Part shown: positions 42,718-51,422 of the stretch, piece by piece
Position numbering within the stretch: the first letter of the stretch is position 1
Layout of the letters: every line of letters begins with the position of its first letter
Assembly: GCF_003945345.1 (NCBI RefSeq)
Contig: NZ_AP019308.1
Coordinates: 6,390,001 to 6,454,000 of the forward strand
DNA: 64,000 nt
Direction of reading: 5' to 3'
From: Paenibacillus baekrokdamisoli
GTDB lineage: Bacteria > Bacillota > Bacilli > Paenibacillales > Paenibacillaceae
Translations under genes and position numbers: made by a program
The notes under the pieces: generated by a model
Told to the model about the DNA's origin: nothing
Seen by the model: the letters and a program-made list of their open reading frames with translations, nothing else
The model's database searches: none

Positions 42718-44262
42718 CGAACCTTCATTTACTATGCTTTTCACTGATAGTATACCGTTGTGGTCTTGAATAATCTTGTGGCAGATTGACAGGCCAAGCC
42801 CAGTTCCCTCTTCTTTTGTTGTGTAAAAAGGATCAAATATTTTTGGGAGCACATCTTCAGGTATGCCTTTTCCGGTATCTTGGATTTCAATCACTGTGTG
42901 TTTGGTATCCATTCGTTTCACTTGGATATGAATGTGACCCGGTTCAACCATTGCTTCTAGAGCATTTCGCACAAGATTAATAAGTACCTGAACGATTTTG
43001 TCTCGATCCATGACAACAAGGATGGATTCATCAATGTTATAAAGATTTATGCAATGTCCTTTCGAAACGGCTTGCGATTCGGTTAAGTATTTGACTCTGT
43101 CCAAGCAGCCGGATATGGGCTCCGGTTTCATATTACTCATATGGGGCTTGGAGAATTGCAAGAATTCAGCTGTTAGTTCGTTCATCCTTGTAATTTCATT
43201 GGTGATGATATCCACCCATGGCCCAATGTTATACGACTGGGATTTTGATAAATCGATGAATCCCTTAAGTGTTGTCAGTGGGTTTCGAATTTCATGCGCC
43301 ATGCCCGCAGCAAGTTCACCGACCATTTTCAATTTTTCGCTTCTAAACAGTTCCTCTTCACGTTTCAGCCACAGTACTCTTTTATTCTGAAATAGACGAT
43401 CTTCCGCTAATGTGATGATTTGTTGTGAAGAAGAGCCCTCTTCGGGGAACATAGCCATGCTATATGTGACTTCATAACCCAAGCTTCGCGACTCCAATAT
43501 CTCTTGAACATCGCTAACGGCGTTTTCTGTTGTAGGAATCGCCAATGCGAAACGATCTCCGGCATAACGGGAAATAGCCACAGCATTCGAAAAGTAGGTT
43601 TGTATGATGATGGATATCTTCGTCAATATCTCGTTACCACAACTTATACTTTCTTTGTTGATACTTTTAAAGTCCTGAAAGTCCAATAATAGTAATACAA
43701 AGTTAGATTTCTTGTTATCGACCAAATCGTTTACCGCGTTAATGTAACCGTCATAATTGAGCAGATTCGTGAGTGGGTCATGAAAGGTTAAAAATTTATT
43801 CCGCTTTTGAAGACGCTTTCTTTCTAATTCAGCTGTGAGGATATACTGTATAACAAAGACTACCAACATGAAACTGAACAAGTCATATATGGAAACCAAG
43901 AGGTTATACTCATCCCACGGATGGTAAGTCAGCCTTACGGATGTATAAAGGAGTGAATATCCAGCGGAGATCGATAGTGTATACCTAAAATGTCTTCGAT
44001 TTCTTATTTCCATAACAATTAATATAAAATACAGTAACTGGCACCAATTGAGATGACTAGACCAATGAAAAAATGCAAGCGCTATCGCTTGAAGATAAAG
44101 AGTTACTTTTGATTTATTATCAAACATCATGATAGAGGAAAAAAATACAGCGGAAATAAATAACAAGGGAGGGCTAGTTACTTTTCCCAATATAAATGAG
44201 GACATCACAATAAAGGCTGTTAATGAAGGAATTAATCCATATCTTACTAGTCTACTGAGCAT
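42688..44262 (-). CDS. Membrane histidine kinase with an inactive GGDEF-like domain
   Basis: 524 residues. Five or six helices (about 8-150) come first. A GGDEF-type fold follows (residues 165-290): FHDPLTNLLNYDGYINAV, LLLDFQDFKSINKE, then ISRYAGDRFALAI, where GGDEF reads AGDRF, so cyclase activity is lost. The kinase part: GMAHEIRNPLTTLKGF with the phospho-acceptor His (about 325), NLVRNALEAM (N box), DTGKGIPED (G1), GTGLGLSICHKI (G2). It resembles sporulation-type kinases such as KinB/KinC in its kinase core. No response regulator gene is adjacent, so an orphan kinase of a phosphorelay is likely. Confidence 0.88.
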   Translation of the reverse strand: MLSRLVRYGLIPSLTAFIVMSSFILGKVTSPPLLFISAVFFSSIMMFDNKSKVTLYLQAIALAFFHWSSHLNWCQLLYFILIVMEIRNRRHFRYTLSISAGYSLLYTSVRLTYHPWDEYNLLVSIYDLFSFMLVVFVIQYILTAELERKRLQKRNKFLTFHDPLTNLLNYDGYINAVNDLVDNKKSNFVLLLLDFQDFKSINKESISCGNEILTKISIIIQTYFSNAVAISRYAGDRFALAIPTTENAVSDVQEILESRSLGYEVTYSMAMFPEEGSSSQQIITLAEDRLFQNKRVLWLKREEELFRSEKLKMVGELAAGMAHEIRNPLTTLKGFIDLSKSQSYNIGPWVDIITNEITRMNELTAEFLQFSKPHMSNMKPEPISGCLDRVKYLTESQAVSKGHCINLYNIDESILVVMDRDKIVQVLINLVRNALEAMVEPGHIHIQVKRMDTKHTVIEIQDTGKGIPEDVLPKIFDPFYTTKEEGTGLGLSICHKIIQDHNGILSVKSIVNEGSLFTITLPVI

Positions 44263-44481
44263 ATAACACTCCTGAAATAATGAATTCGATTATAGTTCGA
44301 CCAATTCCAATACAATTATATCTGATTCTAGTTAAAATTAATGTCGAAATTAAGATGTTTAAAAGTTTTATTGCAATAATACGGCATGCTGAGGAAAAAG
44401 CAATATATTTACCACCGGCACCAGGCAACCTCCATCGTGAACCGACCACTAGAAAAGGCCAAGCAGTAATCTCTGGTTGAC

Positions 44482-44537
44482 CTTATAATACGAATGGCTG
44501 CCTCGCGGCAGCCCCTTTGCTCTGCTAGCGGTAGCTA
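44482..44537 (+). repeat. Intergenic hairpin element, copy 15
   Basis: Stem GGCTGCC/GGCAGCC with a TCGC loop (44496-44513), left TAATACGAAT, right TGCTAGCGGTAGC. In the 277-base gap 44263-44539 a short plus-strand frame (44280-44480, ending LHREPTTRKGQAVISG) stops just before it; it has no ribosome site and is probably a remnant. Confidence 0.75.
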
Positions 44538-44539
44538 GT

Positions 44540-45871
44540 TTATTTTTTGACAAGCAGTTCATTCAGACACTTATGTAAATCGGAGGATTCGGGGAACATT
44601 TGAACGGATAGCTTCATTATTGCTATTGCCTCCGTAGAATACCCATTCTCTGCTAACGTATTAGCGATAAAGATAAACTCACTTTCCCATAAATAGTAGT
44701 GATCAAGCTCATCGTTCTTTATTCTATTGTACTCCTCTAGCGCGGACTCAATCCCACTTGTGGTAGAAAATTTCGACAAATGGTGAGCCATGGACCGTTT
44801 AATATGCTGCAGGTCTGTGCCCAGCACTATATCTATTACGGACATGCAAATACTATAGAGCCAAACATAATCAGAGTTTGTCATAACTGACACAGCGATG
44901 CCTTTATCGGGCAGCAAAATAAGGTTGCTTTGGAAGCCTGTGTCCATGCCCGAATGTGATACCATCCGGCTCCCTTTATACTCCCCAAGGAACCAAGACA
45001 GCCCTATGTTTGCCTGTTCTGCTCCATAACCAGTAGAAGCATGTTGTTTCCATAGTTCGTCATAACTTTGAGTTCTCAGAATGGTTTGACCATCGGAGGC
45101 AGAACCTCTATTTAAGTGAGCAATAGCATATCTGCACATATCTTCGGCGTTAGCGTATAACGTGGAGCTAGGGCTATGAGCACGATTATAGGGGAAAACA
45201 TCGCTAATAACACCACCGTAACCGTTTTGTACTCCAAGAATATGGGGCGTGGCTAAATGAATATCCGCCTCATGTTTTAAATAAGTGCTGCCTTGCATTC
45301 GTGTTGATTCAATAATATGGTCATTCATATATTGCTCAAAACTTACACCTGATACTTTAGCGATTATATCCCCCAGTATCTCATAACCAATATTACTATA
45401 AGAGAATTGTTTTCCAGGATCGGTTAAAAGCTCACGATTATTAATGCTTTTCACGTATCTCTCCAAGCTTTGATCATCGTATTGCGGCCGATCCCATTCA
45501 TAATCGTCTTCATCTGGCATCCCTGAAGTATGATTCAGAAGCTGTCTAATTGTGATAAGTCGGTACCTCTCGTCCGCCATGCTAAAGTAGGGGAGGTAGT
45601 TCGTAATCGATGAGTCCAGATCGATCATTCCACGCTCAACCAGTTGTAAAATACCAGTAGCTACTAGCGTCTTTGATATGGATGCGTGGTGGAATAGCGT
45701 GTTTTTATCGACAGGCTCTTTGGTTGTTATATCCTTCACACCGAACCCTTTAGCATAAATCATTTGGTAGTCTTTGACGATGCCAATGGCTAATCCTGGC
45801 ATCGGTTCAAGTTGAACAAATTCGTTCAGAATGCGGTCCAAATGCTCAACAATATTTTTGATATCGTTCAT
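44540..45871 (-). CDS. Serine hydrolase of the beta-lactamase/PBP4*-like family
   Basis: 443 residues behind GGAGGT. Class C beta-lactamase/esterase fold: the nucleophile motif is S64-I-S-K67, the second motif Y-S-N in QFSYSNIGYE, and HSG in MVSHSGMDTGFQ replaces KTG. There is no signal peptide, so it acts in the cytoplasm. The last 90 residues (HYYLWESEFIFIANTLAENG, then MKLSVQMFPESSDLHKCL) look like a TPR hairpin pair. It is probably an esterase or peptidase rather than a true beta-lactamase. Confidence 0.87.
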   Translation of the reverse strand: MNDIKNIVEHLDRILNEFVQLEPMPGLAIGIVKDYQMIYAKGFGVKDITTKEPVDKNTLFHHASISKTLVATGILQLVERGMIDLDSSITNYLPYFSMADERYRLITIRQLLNHTSGMPDEDDYEWDRPQYDDQSLERYVKSINNRELLTDPGKQFSYSNIGYEILGDIIAKVSGVSFEQYMNDHIIESTRMQGSTYLKHEADIHLATPHILGVQNGYGGVISDVFPYNRAHSPSSTLYANAEDMCRYAIAHLNRGSASDGQTILRTQSYDELWKQHASTGYGAEQANIGLSWFLGEYKGSRMVSHSGMDTGFQSNLILLPDKGIAVSVMTNSDYVWLYSICMSVIDIVLGTDLQHIKRSMAHHLSKFSTTSGIESALEEYNRIKNDELDHYYLWESEFIFIANTLAENGYSTEAIAIMKLSVQMFPESSDLHKCLNELLVKK

Positions 45872-45954
45872 AGTGACCTCCAGAAAATTTAATCTTCTAT
45901 TCTAGTACCGACAAAAAAATGCATTCCTATTATTTCCATTCAAGTATATACTAC

Positions 45955-45985
45955 TTTAACGGGAAACAAGAGTCGAATAAATAAC
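45955..45985 (+). repeat. Isolated left box
   Basis: TTTAACGGGAAACAAGAGTCGAA (in two parts: TTTAACGGGAAACAAGAG, then TCGAATAA) before the C39-like gene; no stem. Confidence 0.6.
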
Positions 45986-46041
45986 AGGAGCAGTTGGCTT
46001 GAAATATGTGAAAATTTAATTATTCTAAGGGGCGAAAGTCG

Positions 46042-47094
46042 ATGAAAGAAAGTTTTAGTGACACTCCTACTACTAGAATACAACTAGATAATTACGGTTT
46101 CGCTGGTATGGACGCATCCCAACTCGGAGCAATTAAATCGGCTGCTGATTATTATCAAATTCCTGTAACAGCAACGCAGATTTATGGTATGACAGGGCTT
46201 GCTTTCCTATTTGTTATTGACGAGAATTTAGTTCAGCCTAATGCTGGCCCGCCAGAACCAGAAATCTTTCGACTTGCGCGGAATATTGGCCTAGAAATTG
46301 AAGGATTTCACCAATATGCCGAAGGTGTGACTTTTTCCAAACTTCAATCCGAGGCGTGGGAGAAAGCAAGGATGGCAATCAACTCTAATAAACCTGTGTT
46401 TGCGAAAAATTTAGGTCAAGACAATCAAACCTCTGTTATCATCGCTTATGATAGCATCGGTTACTACATTGATTCATGGCATACAGGGTATGAACACAGT
46501 CAAGAGGTTATCCCGTGGAACTTACTAGGTTTAGTTCATTGTCCGTGCATGAATTGTGCAAATGAACGGAAGATTGCCGAACCTCGAGACTCAACGAGTG
46601 GTTTAATTTCATTACATTGGGCTGACACCGCGCCTAGTCTAGATGAAATGACTGCTTTTAAGGAAGCACTACAATTCGCAATTCGTCTAAATGATGATGG
46701 GAGCTATAAGTGGTCAGGAAAAATGTACTTTGTTGGTTCTCGAGCGTTTGAAGAATGGATAAATGGCTTTGAGCGCAATAACGTTTACAAATTTGATTTC
46801 GCCCTTATTATCGAGGTTGTTAATGAAGCTAGGTACCAGGCAATACTCTTCTTGGCAGATATAAAGGATAAATTAAATGGCAAGTTGAAACAGTCGGTTG
46901 ATGAGGCAATTATGACTTACACCGAAATCTCTTCCAGATGTAATACTTTGAAAAGCAGGTTTCCGTACGAACAACCACGCGAGCTGTTTAATGATACTGA
47001 AACAGAAGACATTATTGCAATTTTAAGAGAAATATCCATGTTAGAGAGGAAAGCTTTAACTTATCTGAAAGAAATGTATGTTGCTTTGAGTTAA
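46042..47094 (+). CDS. Uncharacterised protein with a C39/BtrH-like N-terminal domain
   Basis: 350 residues behind AAGGGGCG. Residues 10-165 resemble the papain-like C39/BtrH_N fold: a glycine-rich start (LDNYGFAGMDASQLGAIKSA), IYGMTGLAFLFVI, the middle segment NKPVFAKNLGQDNQTSVIIA and then YYIDSWHTGYE. A CPCMNC cluster (about residue 170) could bind a metal. The C-terminal half is all helical (LRLNDDGSYKWSGK, then AILFLADIKDKLNGKLKQSV). Similar whole-length proteins occur in Bacillales but I know no function. Confidence 0.62.
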   Translation: MKESFSDTPTTRIQLDNYGFAGMDASQLGAIKSAADYYQIPVTATQIYGMTGLAFLFVIDENLVQPNAGPPEPEIFRLARNIGLEIEGFHQYAEGVTFSKLQSEAWEKARMAINSNKPVFAKNLGQDNQTSVIIAYDSIGYYIDSWHTGYEHSQEVIPWNLLGLVHCPCMNCANERKIAEPRDSTSGLISLHWADTAPSLDEMTAFKEALQFAIRLNDDGSYKWSGKMYFVGSRAFEEWINGFERNNVYKFDFALIIEVVNEARYQAILFLADIKDKLNGKLKQSVDEAIMTYTEISSRCNTLKSRFPYEQPRELFNDTETEDIIAILREISMLERKALTYLKEMYVALS

Positions 47095-47147
47095 GCGATT
47101 CGTCTTGATAGGAGAAGGCAAGGAGCAGGCTAAGAGAGGGGATAAAG

Positions 47148-47894
47148 ATGGAAAAAGGAAATTCAGTTGCTAGAATCAATACATTAGTACGCGAGATTAT
47201 TTTAAAGCATATAGGAAATTCATTCATTGGTTTAATTGTACAGGGCTCAGCTATTAAGGGCGGATTCATCCAAGGGAGCAGCGATATTGATTACATACTA
47301 TATATGGATGACTCCGCTTTAAACGAAGCTATGAGATTACCTTCGGAGCTTTGTATAGCCATTCATAAAGATCTATCCTTAATCGAAGTATGGCCATTTC
47401 GATACATACAATTTAGTGTTTTGTCACCAAAAACCAATAAATATCTTGGCCCAATTCGAGGAACTTATCAGCTTCTAGCAGGTCATTTACTTGTGTCTGA
47501 GGCGACGAATGATCAAATATACCAAGATGCCGTAGAGTCATTGGATAAATTGATTCCTGCTGCTGCATTTGATACGCATCAATTACTTGATCATGGAGAA
47601 GATCGAATAGAAAGATGCACAAGACTTATGTGTACGATAGTTTGGCCAATTGCATTTCAATTACTGACAGTCATTCATAAGGACGGTACTAGAATATGGG
47701 GGCTGAAAAAACAAGATTCAGTAACTTTGTTGTCATCAATACCTTCAGTCGCAGATGAAATAACTTCCTTTTATCATTCAATACAATCGTACTATCCTCT
47801 AGAACAATCTTCAGAAAAGGCTTTAAAGGTCATTAAAGACGGTATTTCATTTATTTATGCTGCTAAACAGCATTGGATATCTCTCCAATCATAG
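47148..47894 (+). CDS. Nucleotidyltransferase-fold protein
   Basis: 248 residues behind GAGAGGGG. The Pol-beta-type nucleotidyltransferase signature is present: G33-S34-A-I-K-G-G, then SSDIDYILYMDD with Asp46 and Asp48 as the metal-binding D-x-D. The remaining three quarters are mainly helical. Aminoglycoside nucleotidyltransferases (ANT) and MNT antitoxin-like proteins share this start. With the resistance-gene-like company here, an ANT-like role is possible, but the substrate is unknown. Confidence 0.8.
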   Translation: MEKGNSVARINTLVREIILKHIGNSFIGLIVQGSAIKGGFIQGSSDIDYILYMDDSALNEAMRLPSELCIAIHKDLSLIEVWPFRYIQFSVLSPKTNKYLGPIRGTYQLLAGHLLVSEATNDQIYQDAVESLDKLIPAAAFDTHQLLDHGEDRIERCTRLMCTIVWPIAFQLLTVIHKDGTRIWGLKKQDSVTLLSSIPSVADEITSFYHSIQSYYPLEQSSEKALKVIKDGISFIYAAKQHWISLQS

Positions 47895-47973
47895 AATAGA
47901 GTGGAATGATTCTTAATGTTAGGTAATTTTATGCGATTAACTATTATATTAATTTGGATGAGGTGCAGCAACA

Positions 47974-48711
47974 ATGGGGGCTTGGGGTACAGCTATAATG
48001 TCGGACGATATTGCATGTGATGTCAGAGACATTTATAAAGAATTGCTAGGTGATAATTATACGGGAGAAGAAGCGACTCGACTCATTATTGAGAACTACA
48101 TAGAAGAGTTGGATGATCCCGATGACACCCTCGCATTCTGGCTCTCACTGGCATTAACGCAGTGGAAGTTAGGACGCCTGCAGGAAGACGTAAAGGATAA
48201 GGCGCTTCAAATCATAGATAACGGAGAAGATTTGGACCGTTGGGATGACCCAACCGAACTGAAGAAACGACAAATTGTATTAAAGAAACTTAGGATACAA
48301 TTAATGGAACCGCAACCAGCACCAAAAAAACTAAAAAAAGTATTTCGAGAGCAAACCCATCTCCGCCAAGGTGATGTTATTTCTTATCGATTGCTTTCAG
48401 GGCGTTATGTCTTGCTTCGTGTTTATCGTATCTCGGAATCAAATGGACGATCAGTTCCTGAGTTTGAGCTCTACGACTGGATTGGTACCGAAGTTCCGTC
48501 TAGAGAAGAGTTGGAATTATTAGCGATGAGAAAAACACCTAGTGGAGTCGATGGAATCGTTATAGTTCGAAATGGAGTTCGTGATGATCCGAAGGATCGT
48601 ATTAACTTAATCGCTGCAGGTCTTGAAATTAAACACAAAATTCATTCTTCACCTTGGATAGCTTGGAAGGAGCTTGATGACTACATGAATAGATACTACA
48701 AATATGATTGA
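47974..48711 (+). CDS. DUF4259-family protein with an extra C-terminal domain
   Basis: 245 residues behind GAGGTG. It starts MGAWGTAIMSDDIACDVRDIY, as typical for DUF4259; residues 1-110 pair with the protein at 16815. After a PQPAPKKLKK linker, residues 120-245 form a separate beta-rich domain (LRQGDVISYRLLSGRYVLLR, then IGTEVPSREELELLAMRKTP) found alone or fused in other Firmicutes. Neither domain has a known function. Confidence 0.8.
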   Translation: MGAWGTAIMSDDIACDVRDIYKELLGDNYTGEEATRLIIENYIEELDDPDDTLAFWLSLALTQWKLGRLQEDVKDKALQIIDNGEDLDRWDDPTELKKRQIVLKKLRIQLMEPQPAPKKLKKVFREQTHLRQGDVISYRLLSGRYVLLRVYRISESNGRSVPEFELYDWIGTEVPSREELELLAMRKTPSGVDGIVIVRNGVRDDPKDRINLIAAGLEIKHKIHSSPWIAWKELDDYMNRYYKYD

Positions 48712-48792
48712 TCTTTTCTGAGGTTTTGTATGAGGACAAGAATATATATCCTTTGCCATAATGCTACCGAATAATTAGGGAGGGAAAATGTG

Positions 48793-48981
48793 ATGTGGAT
48801 GTCTGTCCTCTTATCTCTAATGGTAACGGCATTTTGTTTTATCATTATGTACAAGCTTATTGGAATAATTCCAAAGGTCAATAAGATTACTGCAAATATT
48901 TTAGCCTTGTTACTTACGGGAGTTTTCACTTATGAATGGGTAAATAACATAGTAAGCAATCTGTTTACTCCTATGCCCTAA
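48793..48981 (+). CDS. Small two-span membrane protein
   Basis: 62 residues from the ATG at 48793 behind GGGAGGGA. Two helices: VLLSLMVTAFCFIIMYKLIG and ITANILALLLTGVFTYEWVN. No known family. It lies 81 bases after the DUF4259 gene and before a hairpin element. Confidence 0.6.
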   Translation: MWMSVLLSLMVTAFCFIIMYKLIGIIPKVNKITANILALLLTGVFTYEWVNNIVSNLFTPMP

Positions 48982-49070
48982 GTCAACTGCAACTTTAACC
49001 CAAATACAAATAAGCATCTTAGAGGAAAAAGTATGGATACCTGCACCTGAAGATATTCTTGAATATTGGT

Positions 49071-49124
49071 GGCAGCCGATCGTAGTAGACCGGCTGTCTT
49101 TTCTCAACTAACGTGGCAGTCGAG
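49071..49124 (+). repeat. Intergenic hairpin element, copy 16
   Basis: Stem GGCAGCCG/CCGGCTGTC (49071-49098), right box CAACTAACGTGGCAGTCGAG (49105-49124). It lies 90 bases after the small membrane protein gene. Confidence 0.78.
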
Positions 49125-49194
49125 CGAAACGTACAAATTCTACATTCCTAATTCGAGCATGTGTTGTAATCAGATATTGACAGAAAGTATGGGG

Positions 49195-50418
49195 TTATTT
49201 AACACCTTTAGAGGAAACCTTGGTGTACTGAATAATCGCATTGTCTTTGATAACTTTGTCTGATTTTTTATCCTGACGGAAATCCTGCCTCACCTGGATT
49301 TCCCATTCTTTGCGCAGCGTGAAGCTTCTTTGATCTTCATATTTGGGCTGCGGAGTAGGAATATTCTTCGACTTACCTGTCCGGATATCGTACTTTACGT
49401 AGGAGGAATTAATGATAACCGGATCTTCATTCTCAACGGGTTTAAGTTTAAAATAATGCAAAACTACAGTTTCGGGTGAGAGCCAGCTATGTAACTCCAC
49501 ATAGCGATTCGATCCAGGCTTGATTTGAATTCGGCGAACGAGTTCTCCAGATACTCTCTCAATATCAATGGCTTGGGTGGCGAAACTATAATCAAACATG
49601 GCGGTTTGAGGATCAAGTATGTGCTTGTCGCTATCATCAAATGTATAGGAACGCGCGACGTAATTGTCATCTAAACCGAATTCAGTTCGTTTGAAAATGT
49701 TTTGGGATGCCTTGACGTTCGGGTTTTTGTTGTGAGTTTTGTTGAGGACGGTACCATTCAAATCGTAGATATCCTCGGCTTCGAAGTAATTACCGGTAGA
49801 AGAAATGGAAATTGCATCATAGGGCCATTCGGCGGGAAATTTCTTCTTGAGGACGAATAAATTACGCTTCTTCAAATTATAATGAACGATTTCGCCTGTG
49901 TTGGATGCCATCATTAGAACATCCTTCTTCTTGTTCAACCATATGGGCCCGCGGTAGAAATCAATGTTTTTAAGCACATTATCGAACAGCAGCGTCTCCT
50001 TGCCGCTCGAAATATGAAAGCTCCTGATACTGTAAATCACTTTTTTATTAACCACTCGGGCCGAAGTGTAAATAAAGTCACTCTCCGAGAGAAAACCGAT
50101 AGGCCTTACAAAATCGATGCTGTGATCGTATTGACCATCATTCACTCGGCTGAACCCAATTCTCTTTGCTTGCTTAGTTATGGCATTTACGAAAAACAAA
50201 TCACTCTCAGAGCTATCATAATATAGCCAGTAAGCGACCCAATTCCCCTTGCCGGGAGGCAAATAGGTACCCTGTACTCTGGTCCCGATATTCTTCACTT
50301 CAATCGTAAAACCATTTGACGTGTCCGTCAGTTGATAGTTGCCTGAAGTGCTGAAAGCAAGAGAGAACAAAGAGGAGATCAGTATGATAACAAGTGTCGT
50401 AAATTTTCGTAGCCCCAT
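49195..50418 (-). CDS. Secreted beta-propeller-like protein
   Basis: 407 residues. Signal peptide residues 1-23 (FTTLVIILISSLFSLAFSTS). The rest is a chain of beta-rich repeats (ESDLFFVNAITKQAKRIGF, FHISSGKETLLFDNVLKN, LMMASNTGEIVHYNLKKRN, FSYATQ-like and VKYDIRTGKSKNIPTPQ) in the style of TolB/WD40-type propellers: blades of four strands with a (S/T)G or D-x-x-T/S-G turn. Probably an extracytoplasmic binding or sensor protein. No enzyme motif is seen. GGGGTG precedes the ATG. Confidence 0.72.
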   Translation of the reverse strand: MGLRKFTTLVIILISSLFSLAFSTSGNYQLTDTSNGFTIEVKNIGTRVQGTYLPPGKGNWVAYWLYYDSSESDLFFVNAITKQAKRIGFSRVNDGQYDHSIDFVRPIGFLSESDFIYTSARVVNKKVIYSIRSFHISSGKETLLFDNVLKNIDFYRGPIWLNKKKDVLMMASNTGEIVHYNLKKRNLFVLKKKFPAEWPYDAISISSTGNYFEAEDIYDLNGTVLNKTHNKNPNVKASQNIFKRTEFGLDDNYVARSYTFDDSDKHILDPQTAMFDYSFATQAIDIERVSGELVRRIQIKPGSNRYVELHSWLSPETVVLHYFKLKPVENEDPVIINSSYVKYDIRTGKSKNIPTPQPKYEDQRSFTLRKEWEIQVRQDFRQDKKSDKVIKDNAIIQYTKVSSKGVK

Positions 50419-50521
50419 TTTTACACCCCAATAAATGTATAATGTTTAATTACATTCTACATGGCAGAGGATATCCCTCTTTACAGTTTCAAGGCCGCCA
50501 TTGCAAATGGTTACCTTTCTG

Positions 50522-50541
50522 CATTAACGGGCAGAAGAGCA
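50522..50541 (+). repeat. Isolated right box
   Basis: CATTAACGGGCAGAAGAGCA, between the divergent propeller gene and the HAD-like gene. Confidence 0.6.
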
Positions 50542-50617
50542 GAAAGCATACATTCTGTATTCCGTGGATACGTTTGTGTTAAAATGAAAAAAATGTGAGA
50601 GCGAAAGGTGAGACGCA

Positions 50618-51082
50618 ATGCAGGTACTTATTCCTGGACAAGATAAACTTCTAATTAATCATCTCGTTTTAGATTTTAATGGAACGATCGCTCTAGACGG
50701 ACGGATTTTACCAAATGTCAGGGAAAAGCTAATAGAATTAGACAAATTACTTAAAATCCATGTATTAACCGCTGATAGCAACGGTAGTGCCGCTAGAGAA
50801 TGTGAGGGATTGCCAGTTGAGCTGCACGTTATCGGTAAGGATGACCAACGGGAGGAGAAAAGTAGTTTTGTTCGTAAAATTGCACCAGGTGTTGCTGTTT
50901 TGGGCAACGGGGTAAATGATGAGCTAATGTTTCGTGAAGCTGATCTTTCAATCGCTGTAATAGGGAAAGAAGGCTGTGCAACGGCGACGTTAATGGCTAG
51001 TAAAATAGTCGTCACAGACATAATTGATGGATTGGATTTGTTACTCATGCATCATCGACTCATTCCAACGCTTAGAAAATAA
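50618..51082 (+). CDS. Soluble P-type-ATPase-like HAD protein
   Basis: 154 residues behind AAAGGTGAG. HAD motif I is LVLDFNGTIALDG (D-F-N-G-T). After a short cap-less core the motif IV is VLGNGVNDELMFREADLSIA, which is the P-type ATPase G-N-G-x-N-D form. It thus matches COG4087, stand-alone proteins resembling the phosphorylation domain of cation pumps. They are cytoplasmic phosphatases of unknown substrate. It ends before a strong terminator. Confidence 0.86.
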   Translation: MQVLIPGQDKLLINHLVLDFNGTIALDGRILPNVREKLIELDKLLKIHVLTADSNGSAARECEGLPVELHVIGKDDQREEKSSFVRKIAPGVAVLGNGVNDELMFREADLSIAVIGKEGCATATLMASKIVVTDIIDGLDLLLMHHRLIPTLRK

Positions 51083-51098
51083 GCGGTGATCTTTACTT

Positions 51099-51146
51099 AA
51101 ATCGGCTAAGCTAGGGATGCTGCGGCAGACCTAGCTTAGCCGATTT
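51099..51146. terminator. Strong terminator
   Basis: Perfect 17-base stem AAATCGGCTAAGCTAGG/CCTAGCTTAGCCGATTT, 16 bases after the HAD stop codon. It starts the 340-base gap 51083-51422, which otherwise holds one hairpin element and AT-rich sequence. Confidence 0.9.
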
Positions 51147-51154
51147 ATTTATTC

Positions 51155-51238
51155 CACTAACAGAAAAAGATAGTTTTATAACAAACAAGCCACTATTATG
51201 GCGGTTTTGTTGAGCTAACGAGCAAGATAACGGAATAA
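51155..51238 (+). repeat. Intergenic hairpin element, copy 17 (full)
   Basis: Left box CACTAACAGAAAAAGATAG (51155-51173), stem AACAAGCC/GGCGGTTTTGTT (51182-51211), right box GAGCTAACGAGCAAGATAAC (51212-51231). Confidence 0.82.
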
Positions 51239-51422
51239 GCAACAGGAGAGGGTAGTTAGCAAATCCGTTGATTTTCTCCAAAATTAGCACAATTATGTAG
51301 TAAGAAAGTGGAATTTCATGGTACTTTAATAACGAGGTGGAAAGACAGAGTAGCTATGTAGCTATCACATAATGAAAATACGAAGAAACTGTCAATAATC
51401 CAGCCACCAAAAAGGACAACAC

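Noticed and set aside
44280-44480. 66-codon plus-strand frame between two minus-strand genes
   Set aside because: No ribosome site and no recognised domain; noted only because a hairpin element follows its stop codon.
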